Assembly (NCBI GenBank): GCA_001774245.1
Contig: MEZF01000106.1
Location: forward strand, 15,184 to 34,603
Reading direction: 5' to 3'
Source of the DNA: Candidatus Bathyarchaeota archaeon RBG_13_52_12
Lineage (GTDB): Archaea > Thermoproteota > Bathyarchaeia > TCS64
Length of the DNA: 19,420 bases
The translations under genes were made by a program, and so were the position numbers. Below are positions 13,827 to 19,420 of this stretch, piece after piece (the stretch's first letter is position 1; each line of letters begins with the position of its first letter). A model generated the notes under the pieces. The model saw only the letters and a program-made list of their open reading frames with translations. It made no database searches and was not told where the DNA came from.

Positions 13827-14941
13827 ACCTGGATGAGTGCCACTAACGACAGCCCCATGAGAACCACGTAGCCTATAAGCCCCAGCTTCCGGCTCAGACT
13901 TGTCGGTGAGATGTCGTCGAGGGGAGTCATCGACTCTGTCCCCTCACGCATTAGGAAGAAGGCTATTATGACCGCCATTATGACATAGCCAGAGATCATT
14001 AGTAGGAATATCCCAGTGATGGAGATGATCTTATGAGTCTCCCGCCCGAATAAGGCCCTTATTATGTGACCGCCGTCTAGTTGCCAGCTCGGTATGAGGT
14101 TCACAAAGGTGACTAGGAAACCAACCCAGGCGGCGAAGGCTAGGGGATGGAGGACGAGGACGCTTTCCTTGGTAGCCGGTCTGATAATGTCGGAGACAAT
14201 CTGTAGTATTACCGGCATGGGTATCTGCTGGAACCTTATCTCCGGGTAAGAGATAGCCCAGTTGGCTACCTGATCGACTTGGACTGTAAAGGAGAGCCAA
14301 ATACCAACTATACCGATAACTATCGAGGCGAGAAAGCCGAAGAAAGGCCCAGCAATCCCAAGGTCGAAGAGGTCGTCCCTGTTCGTGGGGGGCTCGTCCT
14401 GGCTGATGACGGCACCGAAGGTACCTCCTAATCCCGGCGGTGCAGGGATGAAGAAGGGCCAGGATGCCCTTATCCCCCGCCTCTCCGAAGCCAGTTTGTG
14501 GCCCATCTCGTGGATCCCGAAAACCGCAACGATGCCAAGTGTGAAAATCAGCGCATTAAGGAAGACGGGGGTTCCTGGCATAAGGGATTGCGTGAGCACT
14601 GGGTTGTTGCTACGAAGGTACCCGTCTATGAAGACCGTGACTACCGTAGCGGCGAATAGTAAGCGGTTCCGGTCGCTGCTTCTCCTCTTCTCGGATGGCT
14701 TTGGGGTAAGAGTCACGTAATATCTCCCCACTATCCACCTGAACTCAGCAAGGTAACCTCTCCGCCTGAGCCTATCCGCGAGGTTCCTGAAAGCAGCCTT
14801 TAGTACAAGCTGCTTATCACCCTGAGTCTTCTGTGAGACTATGAAGTTAGGGGTCTCCCTGTCTAGAAAGCGCTCCTCGACGACGAAGAGGGACTCGATG
14901 AGCCCGTCGACCTCTGCGTTTACGAGGAAGTCCGTTGACAA
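13823..14941 (-). CDS. Site-2-type membrane metalloprotease (peptidase M50)
   Basis: An intramembrane zinc protease of about 372 residues. An N-terminal cytoplasmic alpha/beta domain (about 1-90) precedes about six membrane helices. The zinc motif HEMGH (144-148) sits in a membrane helix, with GTFGAVI and GPFFGFLASIVIG downstream. The third ligand motif, NLIPSWQLDGGHIIRAL, lies near 281-297. The family cuts membrane-bound substrates such as anti-sigma or regulatory proteins. With two membrane-tethered winged-helix proteins nearby, these are candidate substrates, but that is speculation. The start is TTG at 14941: a minus-strand TATA box (14971-14979) lies between it and the longer ATG at 15001, so the longer form cannot be translated from that promoter. 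It is divergent from the acetyltransferase. Confidence 0.88.
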   Translation of the reverse strand: MSTDFLVNAEVDGLIESLFVVEERFLDRETPNFIVSQKTQGDKQLVLKAAFRNLADRLRRRGYLAEFRWIVGRYYVTLTPKPSEKRRSSDRNRLLFAATVVTVFIDGYLRSNNPVLTQSLMPGTPVFLNALIFTLGIVAVFGIHEMGHKLASERRGIRASWPFFIPAPPGLGGTFGAVISQDEPPTNRDDLFDLGIAGPFFGFLASIVIGIVGIWLSFTVQVDQVANWAISYPEIRFQQIPMPVILQIVSDIIRPATKESVLVLHPLAFAAWVGFLVTFVNLIPSWQLDGGHIIRALFGRETHKIISITGIFLLMISGYVIMAVIIAFFLMREGTESMTPLDDISPTSLSRKLGLIGYVVLMGLSLVALIQV

Positions 14942-14970
14942 GGTCTCTAAACACCACAAGTTAGTGACCC

Positions 14971-15007
14971 ATAAAAAGGCTTGGTGATGAATTCGACGCA
15001 TTTAAAT
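14971..15007. promoter_or_regulatory. Divergent promoter, M50 protease and acetyltransferase
   Basis: Two TATA boxes face away from each other: minus-strand CCTTTTTAT (14971-14979) for the protease and plus-strand CATTTAAATC (14999-15008) for the acetyltransferase, about 29 bases apart centre to centre. This fixes the starts of both genes (TTG 14941 and ATG 15041). Confidence 0.6.
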
Positions 15008-15040
15008 CCATGCGGTCTCCGAGTGAAAGGAGAACCGGGG

Positions 15041-15541
15041 ATGAGTCTAGGCTATAATATCAGGATGTTCCAGGCAGAAGACCTGAACAGGGTGATGGCC
15101 ATTAACTTCGAGTGCCTCCCCGAAAACTACAGCAGCAGCTTCTACAGGGAGCTCTACAGTAGGTTCCCGGAGACCTTCATCATTGCTGAAGCGGACGGCG
15201 ACATCCAGGGCTACATAATGTGCCGCGTCGAGAGAGGCTTCAGCAAGCTCCGAAGCCTAAGCCCTGCTCGCCTACTGCACGTCGTCTCTATAGCTGTTCG
15301 CGAGCAATACAGACGAAGGGGAATCGCAAAGGCACTGATGTTTGAGGTGATGAAGAGGGGCGCAGTCTCCTACGATGCGACCGAGTGCTACCTAGAAGTG
15401 CGCGTCGGGAACGACCCAGCAATAAAGCTCTATGAGAGACTTATCTTCACAAAGACGAAAAGAAACTACGGATACTACCTCGACGGTGAGGACGCTTGGG
15501 TCATGTCCCTCGCAATCCCCAGCAAGGGGAAGCTTCAATAG
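15041..15541 (+). CDS. GNAT acetyltransferase, Ard1/RimI-like protein N-acetyltransferase
   Basis: 166 residues of the GNAT fold, resembling archaeal Ard1/NAA10-type N-terminal acetyltransferases. Features: INFECLPENYSSSFY (substrate loop of this subgroup, about 21-35), a strand FIIAEADGDIQGYIM, HVVSIAVREQYRRRGIAKALM (about 80-100) with the acetyl-CoA loop R-R-R-G-I-A, and YLEVRVGNDPAIKLYERLIF near the end. The likely role is acetylation of protein N-termini after Met removal, using acetyl-CoA. ATG 15041 has AAAGGAG 8 bases upstream and lies after the TATA box; a longer TTG form (14981) would begin before it. The 55-residue membrane-protein gene follows after 32 bases. Confidence 0.88.
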   Translation: MSLGYNIRMFQAEDLNRVMAINFECLPENYSSSFYRELYSRFPETFIIAEADGDIQGYIMCRVERGFSKLRSLSPARLLHVVSIAVREQYRRRGIAKALMFEVMKRGAVSYDATECYLEVRVGNDPAIKLYERLIFTKTKRNYGYYLDGEDAWVMSLAIPSKGKLQ

Positions 15542-15573
15542 ATCCCGTAGTGCAGACTTTAACGGTGTAAATA

Positions 15574-15741
15574 GTGGATACGTTGCTCCTCTACACAATC
15601 ATAATCTACGCAGCTGCCATCATAATGATAGGTTGGTTCGTTAATTTCACCCTCAAACTGATAAAGCAGCACAACAACGTCTATCCCCTCCTCTACGACC
15701 TCGAGGAGGCAGAGAAGAAGAAGGAACGCGGCGAAGGCTAG
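15574..15741 (+). CDS. Small single-span membrane protein, 55 residues
   Basis: A short open frame from GTG 15574 to TAG 15741. Residues about 4-24 are one membrane helix (LLLYTIIIYAAAIIMIGWF). A charged amphipathic tail follows (HNNVYPLLYDLEEAEKKKERGEG), giving a clear topology with a basic/acidic cytoplasmic end. GGTG lies 7 bases upstream of the GTG. It sits 32 bases after the acetyltransferase stop, so the two are probably co-transcribed. Codon choice (ATC/CTC/GAG/AAG) matches the neighbouring genes. I recognise no family; such micro-proteins are often missed in annotation. Confidence 0.5.
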   Translation: MDTLLLYTIIIYAAAIIMIGWFVNFTLKLIKQHNNVYPLLYDLEEAEKKKERGEG

Positions 15742-15878
15742 ATATACTGAAGCAGAGACTCCTGGTCAGCCCTCTTAAACCTCTCATACCTCAAGCAGAG
15801 CCTCCAAAGGATTGAGTCCAATAAACCGCACACGCCTCATTGCATAATCTACGACTGCATGGGTGCGCGATTATCGGA

Positions 15879-15893
15879 AAAGAATATAGGTAT
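15879..15893 (+). promoter_or_regulatory. TATA-like box for the YkgJ-type gene
   Basis: AAAGAATATAGG is centred about 35 bases before ATG 15920. Bases 15742-15878 hold no other gene that I can support. Confidence 0.4.
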
Positions 15894-15919
15894 CCAACTC
15901 ACATGGGCTTAAGACTGCT

Positions 15920-16423
15920 ATGGGGGACAAGACGCTCATACCCTGGCGTGAAGTAGCCAACTGGGGGTGCAGAGCGTGCGGCAACTGCTGCGTCGGTTAT
16001 AGGGTCCCCCTGAAGATGGACGAGTTTGTCAAGGTCGGGAGCGTCTGCGGGCAGGGAGTCTTCGAGTACGGGACCGGCAAGGTCTACCTCCGCAACGGGC
16101 CTGACCGCCGCTGCGTCCTCCAGCGCCCAATAATGGACCGGTGGATATGCACGATCCAAGGCATGAAGCCGACCGCCTGCCGCCTCTTTCCCTTCCGCAT
16201 CCAGCACAAGCCCGTCTACCCACGCGGTGACAACAGCGCCTATAAACTCGGTGACAAGGTCTACTACATCTACCTCGACTCCGACTGCGAGGGTATAATC
16301 CCAGGGAACCCCTCGGAAAGGTTCGCTAAGCAGGTTCTGCCTGAGATAATACGGAGCGGTTTTGGGGTGGCTCAAAAGCAGAGGTTCACAACGTCGAAGT
16401 ACATCTCGTGGACGCCCCCGTGA
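15920..16423 (+). CDS. YkgJ-family cysteine-cluster protein
   Basis: 167 residues with the YkgJ/CxxCxxCC metal-binding signature: C17-x2-C20-x2-C23-C24 in WGCRACGNCCVG. Cys65, Cys77 and Cys87 follow, the last two in WICTI and KPTACRLFPF, the conserved C-x-x-F-P-F element. The family (UPF0153-like) is expected to bind Zn or an Fe-S cluster; its biochemical role is poorly defined, although some members are linked to protein modification. The ATG has no visible Shine-Dalgarno and lies about 10 bases after the predicted transcription start. It is monocistronic, followed by a 405-base non-coding stretch. Confidence 0.82.
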   Translation: MGDKTLIPWREVANWGCRACGNCCVGYRVPLKMDEFVKVGSVCGQGVFEYGTGKVYLRNGPDRRCVLQRPIMDRWICTIQGMKPTACRLFPFRIQHKPVYPRGDNSAYKLGDKVYYIYLDSDCEGIIPGNPSERFAKQVLPEIIRSGFGVAQKQRFTTSKYISWTPP

Positions 16424-16442
16424 ATCCGCCAACGGCTGAGGC

Positions 16443-16454
16443 TAATTCGAATTA
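16443..16454. repeat. TAATTCGAATTA palindrome
   Basis: A perfect 12-bp palindrome 19 bases past the YkgJ-type stop, in the non-coding stretch. A protein-binding site is possible; no neighbouring start codon uses it obviously. Confidence 0.35.
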
Positions 16455-16534
16455 AACCTGTTAAGCGCTCATTGTTCCACATAGCCGCGTTTTCAAGCAC
16501 CCAACAAACTACCTTCGCGTCAGCAACATGCGAC

Positions 16535-16560
16535 ATTGTTGTCTGTTGAGAGACAATAAT
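16535..16560 (+). repeat. 10-bp hairpin in the non-coding stretch
   Basis: ATTGTTGTCT (16535-16544) pairs with AGACAATAAT (16551-16560) across a 6-base loop; all ten pairs form on the plus-strand RNA with one G-U. The minus-strand RNA would have an A-C mismatch at that place, which hints that the plus strand is the functional one. Confidence 0.4.
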
Positions 16561-16616
16561 CGGCTGATAATCCATGAATCATCATCCTAAGTTGCATCAT
16601 GCTTACAACGCAGATG

Positions 16617-16624
16617 GTATATTC
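16617..16624 (+). promoter_or_regulatory. TATA box for the candidate RNA gene
   Basis: GTATATTC, with its centre near 16620, predicts transcription from about 16646, exactly where the closing helix of the candidate RNA begins. No protein-coding frame starts downstream of it on this strand before 17567. Confidence 0.5.
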
Positions 16625-16644
16625 ACTGAGAACTCTCATAGGTC

Positions 16645-16797
16645 TGCCCAGGTGGGAGCGCCTCAAGGGTCGGAGCAGCGTTCAAGACCCCCACGAGACG
16701 CAGAACCAAGAGGGACGGGCTGCAAAAGGCTCCGGGGGCTTAGGCTCTTGGAAATCCTTCGTCCACTAGGTAAGAACACCTGGGCACCTCAATTTTA
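16645..16797 (+). ncRNA. Candidate structured non-coding RNA, identity unknown
   Basis: The ends TGCCCAGGTG (16645-16654) and CACCTGGGCA (16777-16786) form a perfect 10-bp helix enclosing 122 bases. Inside are two further arms. Arm A is GCGCCTC/GAGACGC (16658-16664 with 16695-16701, one mismatch) with an inner GGGTC/GACCC (16667-16671 with 16686-16690). Arm B is CCAAGAG/CTCTTGG (16706-16712 with 16745-16751, 7 perfect pairs). A TATA box lies about 27 bases before the 5' end, and ATTTTA at 16792-16797 could stop transcription. The GC content is higher than that of the flanks. The shape resembles a branched RNA of 5S-like size, but I do not see 5S, RNase P, SRP or tRNA consensus elements. No protein frame fits. 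It could instead be the 3' region of the converging gene's transcript. Confidence 0.5.
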
Positions 16798-16828
16798 AGG
16801 GAAAATTTAATCGATTAGCTCGTTAGCC

Positions 16829-17464
16829 TCAGCCCCGATAATAGGCCCCACCCCGGTTCCCGGAAGCAAATATAGCCCCGCCAAAATACTGCGATAAGAG
16901 GAGGGTGAAAGCGATAATGATCAACGTAGGGAGAAGCGTGACAAAAGCTGCTTTCCTCCCCGAGACACCATAATTCAACATTACAGCGACGCCGGTCAAG
17001 ACCAGGCACGCGACTTTGAAGAAAGTAAAATGATCAACGAGCAGGGTGAGTATGTTCACGGAAGTGGATGCCGAGGGAGACTGACTGAAGATTACATAGT
17101 AGATGAACCTGAGGATCTCTTGGAGGAGTAGTGGCATGGATACGTAGCCGCTGAGGGCAAATACCCTTTTGAGACTCCCCTTTCCTCCGAGAACGCTTGC
17201 GCCCGCGTGGTAAGTGAGAGAGGAAAATATCCAGCCTAGGAGTGTCAATGTGAGCGTTGCTGCAGCGGATATTGTCTTAAAGGTTCCAGATACGCCAGCT
17301 ATCGGGGCTTCTATCCTCGCAGCGTTCGAGTAGGCTATGACCGCGGCTAATAATCCAGTCAAGACAACGATGGTAGCCCCCTTGAGCATGTTCTTCTCTG
17401 TGATCTGTGATAGCCACACCTTGATCGAGGCGAAGCGCCAGGTGTGCTCCTTATTTTCAGTCAT
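16829..17464 (-). CDS. Yip1-like multi-pass membrane protein
   Basis: A 211-residue integral membrane protein resembling the Yip1 domain family. After a short polar N-terminus with a helix (WRFASIKVWLSQITEK) come about five hydrophobic segments: around residues 28-47, 62-85, 105-130, 140-160 and 170-195. A loop, HAGASVLGGKGSLKRVFALSGYVSMP, is typical of Yip1-domain proteins. The C-terminus (GGAIFASGNRGGAYYRG) is Gly/aromatic-rich. ATG 17464 has the minus-strand GAGGTGA (17470-17476) about 5 bases upstream, so I prefer it to the longer ATG at 17497. Function is unknown in archaea. It is divergent from the AlaX gene and converges on the candidate RNA. Confidence 0.72.
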   Translation of the reverse strand: MTENKEHTWRFASIKVWLSQITEKNMLKGATIVVLTGLLAAVIAYSNAARIEAPIAGVSGTFKTISAAATLTLTLLGWIFSSLTYHAGASVLGGKGSLKRVFALSGYVSMPLLLQEILRFIYYVIFSQSPSASTSVNILTLLVDHFTFFKVACLVLTGVAVMLNYGVSGRKAAFVTLLPTLIIIAFTLLLSQYFGGAIFASGNRGGAYYRG

Positions 17465-17536
17465 CCACTTCACCTCGTAGAGGACCGGACGCACCAATAA
17501 TTGACCTCTACCTAATTAGCATTGACTGCCCCTCTC

Positions 17537-17546
17537 TCTTATATGC
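17537..17546 (+). promoter_or_regulatory. TATA box for the AlaX / proline-racemase-like pair
   Basis: TCTTATATGC predicts initiation near 17568, only a few bases before ATG 17573, so the mRNA is nearly leaderless. Confidence 0.5.
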
Positions 17547-17572
17547 ACTAAAGACAGGTTTTAGGTTTGAAA

Positions 17573-18049
17573 ATGGTTACATCGGATGAGGTCAGGGGTC
17601 ACACCGCCATCCACGTCCTGAAAGGAGCGGTCGTGCACGTCCTTGGGAGGGGTGCCAAGTGGTCTGCGAGCGCATATAGCCAGGGCATCCACGGTGGACT
17701 CACAGTCCAATTCGATAGGAAGCCCACCAACGAGGAGTTGACTAGGATCGAGGAAGCAGCAAATCAGAAGATAATGGAGAACGCCCCAACCGAGATACAT
17801 GAGATGAGCCGATCTGATGCCGAAGCTCGTTGGGGCGACGACATTTACGATCTTTTCCCCCTACCCGCAGAGCTTAAGGTCGTCAAGATTTTTCACATTC
17901 CAGATTGGAACGTCAACACATGCGGAAAGCAGCACTGCACTAAGACAGGAGAATTGGGCGGGTTAATGATCGTAAAGTGGCGCTACAGGTCTAATAAGCA
18001 GCTCTTGGAGATAAGCTTCGACGTAACCGGTATAAACGTGTCTGGATGA
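17573..18049 (+). CDS. alaX: AlaX-type trans-editing protein (alanyl-tRNA editing, SAD fold)
   Basis: A stand-alone relative of the AlaRS/ThrRS editing domain, which hydrolyses mischarged aminoacyl-tRNA such as Ser-tRNA(Ala). Its 158 residues are the size of short AlaX proteins. The zinc ligands are complete: H10-x3-H14 in GHTAIHVLKGA and C117-x3-H121 in NTCGKQHC. The spacing between the two pairs is about 103 residues, as in AlaX-S. The final beta-rich part is GGLMIVKWRYRSNKQLLEISFDV. The start is ATG 17573; TTG 17567 is in frame and possible. It ends 21 bases before the proline-racemase-family gene, so they form an operon. Alanine specificity is assumed from the family and is not proven by sequence. 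Confidence 0.82.
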   Translation: MVTSDEVRGHTAIHVLKGAVVHVLGRGAKWSASAYSQGIHGGLTVQFDRKPTNEELTRIEEAANQKIMENAPTEIHEMSRSDAEARWGDDIYDLFPLPAELKVVKIFHIPDWNVNTCGKQHCTKTGELGGLMIVKWRYRSNKQLLEISFDVTGINVSG

Positions 18050-18070
18050 ATACTAACCGGTGTAACCCGT

Positions 18071-19072
18071 ATGAAGTTCAGTAGGTACCTTTCGTGTATC
18101 GACACCCACTGCAGTGGCGAGTCGACCAGGATCGTCGTTGGTGGACTGCCGAAGCTCCGTGGCAAGACGATGTCGGAGAAACAGAAGTATTTCCAGGAAA
18201 ATTACCACGCCCTCTTGGGGACACTGATGAAGGAACCAAGGGGTTTCGACGGTATGCTCGGCTCAATTCTCACAGAGGCCACTGTCCCAGATGCTGACGT
18301 CGGAGTTATCTACCTCTGGACCGACGGATACTTCAGCGCCTGCGGTGACTCTACCTACAGCTGCAGCGCCGCTCTAGTCAACACGGGGATGGTCGATGTC
18401 AAGGAACCCTACACCGAGATAACCTTCGACACCGTTAGCGGACTCGTCAAGACGAAAGTCGAGGTGAAGGATGGCGTCGCGAAGAGCATCGCGATGCAAG
18501 GCGTCCCAAGTTTCTACTGGAAGACGATGAAGTTCGACGTTCCCAAGGTTGGGGAAGTCGAGGCTGACATCGCGTACGGGGGTCTCTGGTACGCCTTCGT
18601 CGACGCCGAGAGCATCGGTCTCAAGCCAACTCTCGAGACGAAGGGGGAGTGGATACCCCTCGGATGGAAGATCAGGAACTTTATAGCCGGCCAGATAAAG
18701 GTAGACCACCCAGAGTATCCGGAGCTAAACATCCTCGACCTCGTCACCTTCTACACGAAGCCGAGTAAGAAGGAGTACACTAGCAGGCACTGGAACGTCT
18801 TTGGCCCCAAACAGACATGCAGGAGCCCCGCAGGGACCTGTTCAAACGCCCGGATGGCGGCCCTCTATGGCACCGGGAAGCTCAAGCCTGGCCAAGAGGT
18901 CAAATTCGAGTCCACAATAGGCACCTTGATGACGGGCAGGATAGCGAAGGAGGTCAAAGTAGGGAAGTACAAGGCGATAGTCCCCGATGTCCTCGCCTCC
19001 GCTTACATCACTGGATTCACGCAAGTGGTCATCGACCCTGACGACCCTCTAAAAGGCGGATTCCTACTCTAA
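18071..19072 (+). CDS. Proline-racemase-family protein with altered active site
   Basis: 333 residues of the proline racemase / 4-hydroxyproline epimerase / trans-3-hydroxyproline dehydratase family. Clear signature: IDTHCSGESTRIVVGGLP (10-27), RGFDGMLGSILTEA (57-70), then the first catalytic-Cys region ACGDSTYSCSAALVNTGMV (90-108) with Cys91. The second region is CRSPAGTCSNARMAALYGTGKL (250-271). The usual second-region sequence is D-R-S-P-C(or T)-G-T-G-T-S-A-R-M-A, so the Asp is Cys250, the second catalytic Cys/Thr is Ala254, and the first-region His after C-G is Asp93. A two-base racemisation is therefore unlikely; a dehydratase or another activity is possible. It is the second gene after alaX (21-base gap) and full length. 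Confidence 0.85.
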   Translation: MKFSRYLSCIDTHCSGESTRIVVGGLPKLRGKTMSEKQKYFQENYHALLGTLMKEPRGFDGMLGSILTEATVPDADVGVIYLWTDGYFSACGDSTYSCSAALVNTGMVDVKEPYTEITFDTVSGLVKTKVEVKDGVAKSIAMQGVPSFYWKTMKFDVPKVGEVEADIAYGGLWYAFVDAESIGLKPTLETKGEWIPLGWKIRNFIAGQIKVDHPEYPELNILDLVTFYTKPSKKEYTSRHWNVFGPKQTCRSPAGTCSNARMAALYGTGKLKPGQEVKFESTIGTLMTGRIAKEVKVGKYKAIVPDVLASAYITGFTQVVIDPDDPLKGGFLL

Positions 19073-19092
19073 TCCCCCTCTAATCACACTCA

Positions 19093-19102
19093 CGCACGTG
19101 CG
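19093..19102. repeat. CGCACGTGCG palindrome
   Basis: A perfect 10-bp palindrome 20 bases after the stop of the racemase-family gene. The stretch 19073-19272 otherwise shows A/T-rich sequence (19108-19152) and a weak hairpin (GGCTT/AAGCC, 19155-19172), with nothing I can name. Confidence 0.3.
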
Positions 19103-19272
19103 ACCTCATAATAGTTAGAAAAACACGAAATAGTAATATCTTATCTAATTTTACGGCTTAAAGAGGAAAGCCTCAACCTTCACAGCTTTCGTGAGCGTGC
19201 AACTCGGTCCAAAGGGGGTCAAGATTGGCCACAGACCTACATACCTTTTCAATTCGGGGGTTCGAAGATACA

Positions 19273-19420
19273 ATGTTGTCATCAACCGAATCGGGGCTGG
19301 TCGTCGTCTTCGAGGGGAAGCGGACCCGTGTCAGGGTCTTCCGCCGCTTCTTTTACCCCGTGCAGGTGAAGGACGAGGACGTCGATGTAGTCGTCTACTC
19401 CGACACGGGGCAGGAGAGGG
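19273..19420 (+). CDS. Start of an unrecognised gene (cut by the window edge)
   Basis: From ATG 19273 the frame is open to the edge, 49 codons, and its codon choice (GTC, GAG, AAG, CTC-type third positions) matches the other genes. The start reads M-L-S-S-T-E-S-G-L-V-V-V-F-E-G-K, followed by a basic/aromatic stretch (RVRVFRRFFYPVQ) and an acidic beta-rich part (VKDEDVDVVVYSDTGQER). It is too short to assign. A TATA-like TACATACC lies about 30 bases upstream of the ATG, and no Shine-Dalgarno is visible. Confidence 0.5.
   Translation, partial: MLSSTESGLVVVFEGKRTRVRVFRRFFYPVQVKDEDVDVVVYSDTGQER

Noticed and set aside
15738..15833. A minus-strand 31-residue frame from GTG (ending R-A-D-Q-E-S-L-L-Q-Y-I) that looks somewhat protein-like
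   Set aside because: No ribosome-binding site, no nearby promoter facing that way, a very short length, and its stop overlaps the end of the 55-residue gene; too weak without conservation data.
16372..16575. A 67-codon minus-strand frame across the gap after the YkgJ-type gene
   Set aside because: It overlaps the 3' end of a real gene and shows no hydrophobic or domain pattern, no promoter, and odd codon use.
16560..16590. ATGATGA on the minus strand, a possible box C of a C/D sRNA, with a CTGA about 60 bases on
   Set aside because: No terminal stem joins the two boxes and there is no internal C'/D' pair.
16645..16786. 5S rRNA, RNase P RNA, SRP RNA or H/ACA guide as the identity of the candidate RNA
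   Set aside because: Size and branched shape are reminiscent of 5S, but I find no C-C-G-A-A-C-type loop, no RNase P GAAA-G-U-C-C core, no SRP helix-8 motif and no ACA box after the hairpins. Kept as unidentified.
19159..19175. AGAGGAAAGCCTC, slightly like the conserved RNase P core
   Set aside because: The required A-A-A-G-U-C-C is A-A-A-G-C-C here, and only about 100 bases remain before the next gene, too few for an RNase P RNA.
1..19420. CRISPR arrays, insertion sequences, integrase/attachment sites, tRNA genes
   Set aside because: No regularly spaced repeats, transposase or integrase motifs, terminal inverted repeats of an element, or tRNA T-loop/D-loop pattern outside coding sequence was seen on either strand by eye.

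Overview
The window is archaeal. The evidence is a cytidylate kinase next to a DUF106 (EMC3/YidC-like) membrane protein, a two-subunit glycine decarboxylase, a bifunctional phosphoglucose/phosphomannose isomerase, an MTH1-type SPOUT RNA methylase and an AlaX-type editing protein. Upstream of many genes there is a TATA-like box 25-38 bases before the start codon, and TTG or GTG starts are common. Shine-Dalgarno motifs of the GGTGA/GGAGG type also occur. The set fits a TACK-lineage (Thermoproteota) archaeon, perhaps Bathyarchaeia-like. That rank is an inference and cannot be settled here. Rubrerythrin and the 2x[4Fe-4S] ferredoxin suggest an anaerobic or microaerobic life.

Layout. Bases 1-3858 (minus strand) hold gcvPA-gcvPB, then DUF106 and a cut-off cmk. 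A stand-alone ferredoxin (+) follows, then a small three-helix membrane protein (-). Bases 4738-9539 (+) carry an M20 hydrolase, PGI/PMI, an unrecognised RNase H-like protein overlapping a SPOUT methylase, a winged-helix protein with two membrane helices, and a Thr/Ser-rich surface protein. A PfkB kinase (-) is divergent from rubrerythrin (+). Next come a large membrane-tethered winged-helix regulator and a LarA-fold protein (+), which converges on an M50 site-2-type protease (-). The protease shares a divergent promoter region with an Ard1/RimI-like acetyltransferase, which is followed by a 55-residue membrane protein and a YkgJ-type cysteine-cluster protein. A 405-base gap holds a candidate structured RNA. 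The window ends with a Yip1-like membrane protein (-), an AlaX-like editing protein plus a proline-racemase-family protein (+), and the start of an unrecognised gene.

Most genes are housekeeping or metabolic. I saw no CRISPR array, insertion sequence, prophage, tRNA or recognisable rRNA.

The most unusual signals are: (i) a candidate ~142-base structured RNA at 16645-16786, closed by a perfect 10-bp helix, with a TATA box about 27 bases before its 5' end; (ii) two unrelated membrane-tethered winged-helix regulators within 4 kb, each with inverted repeats at its promoter or between it and its neighbour, including a compact overlapping-palindrome element at 9054-9080; and (iii) two racemase-family proteins (LarA fold and proline-racemase fold) in which most of the known catalytic positions appear replaced.
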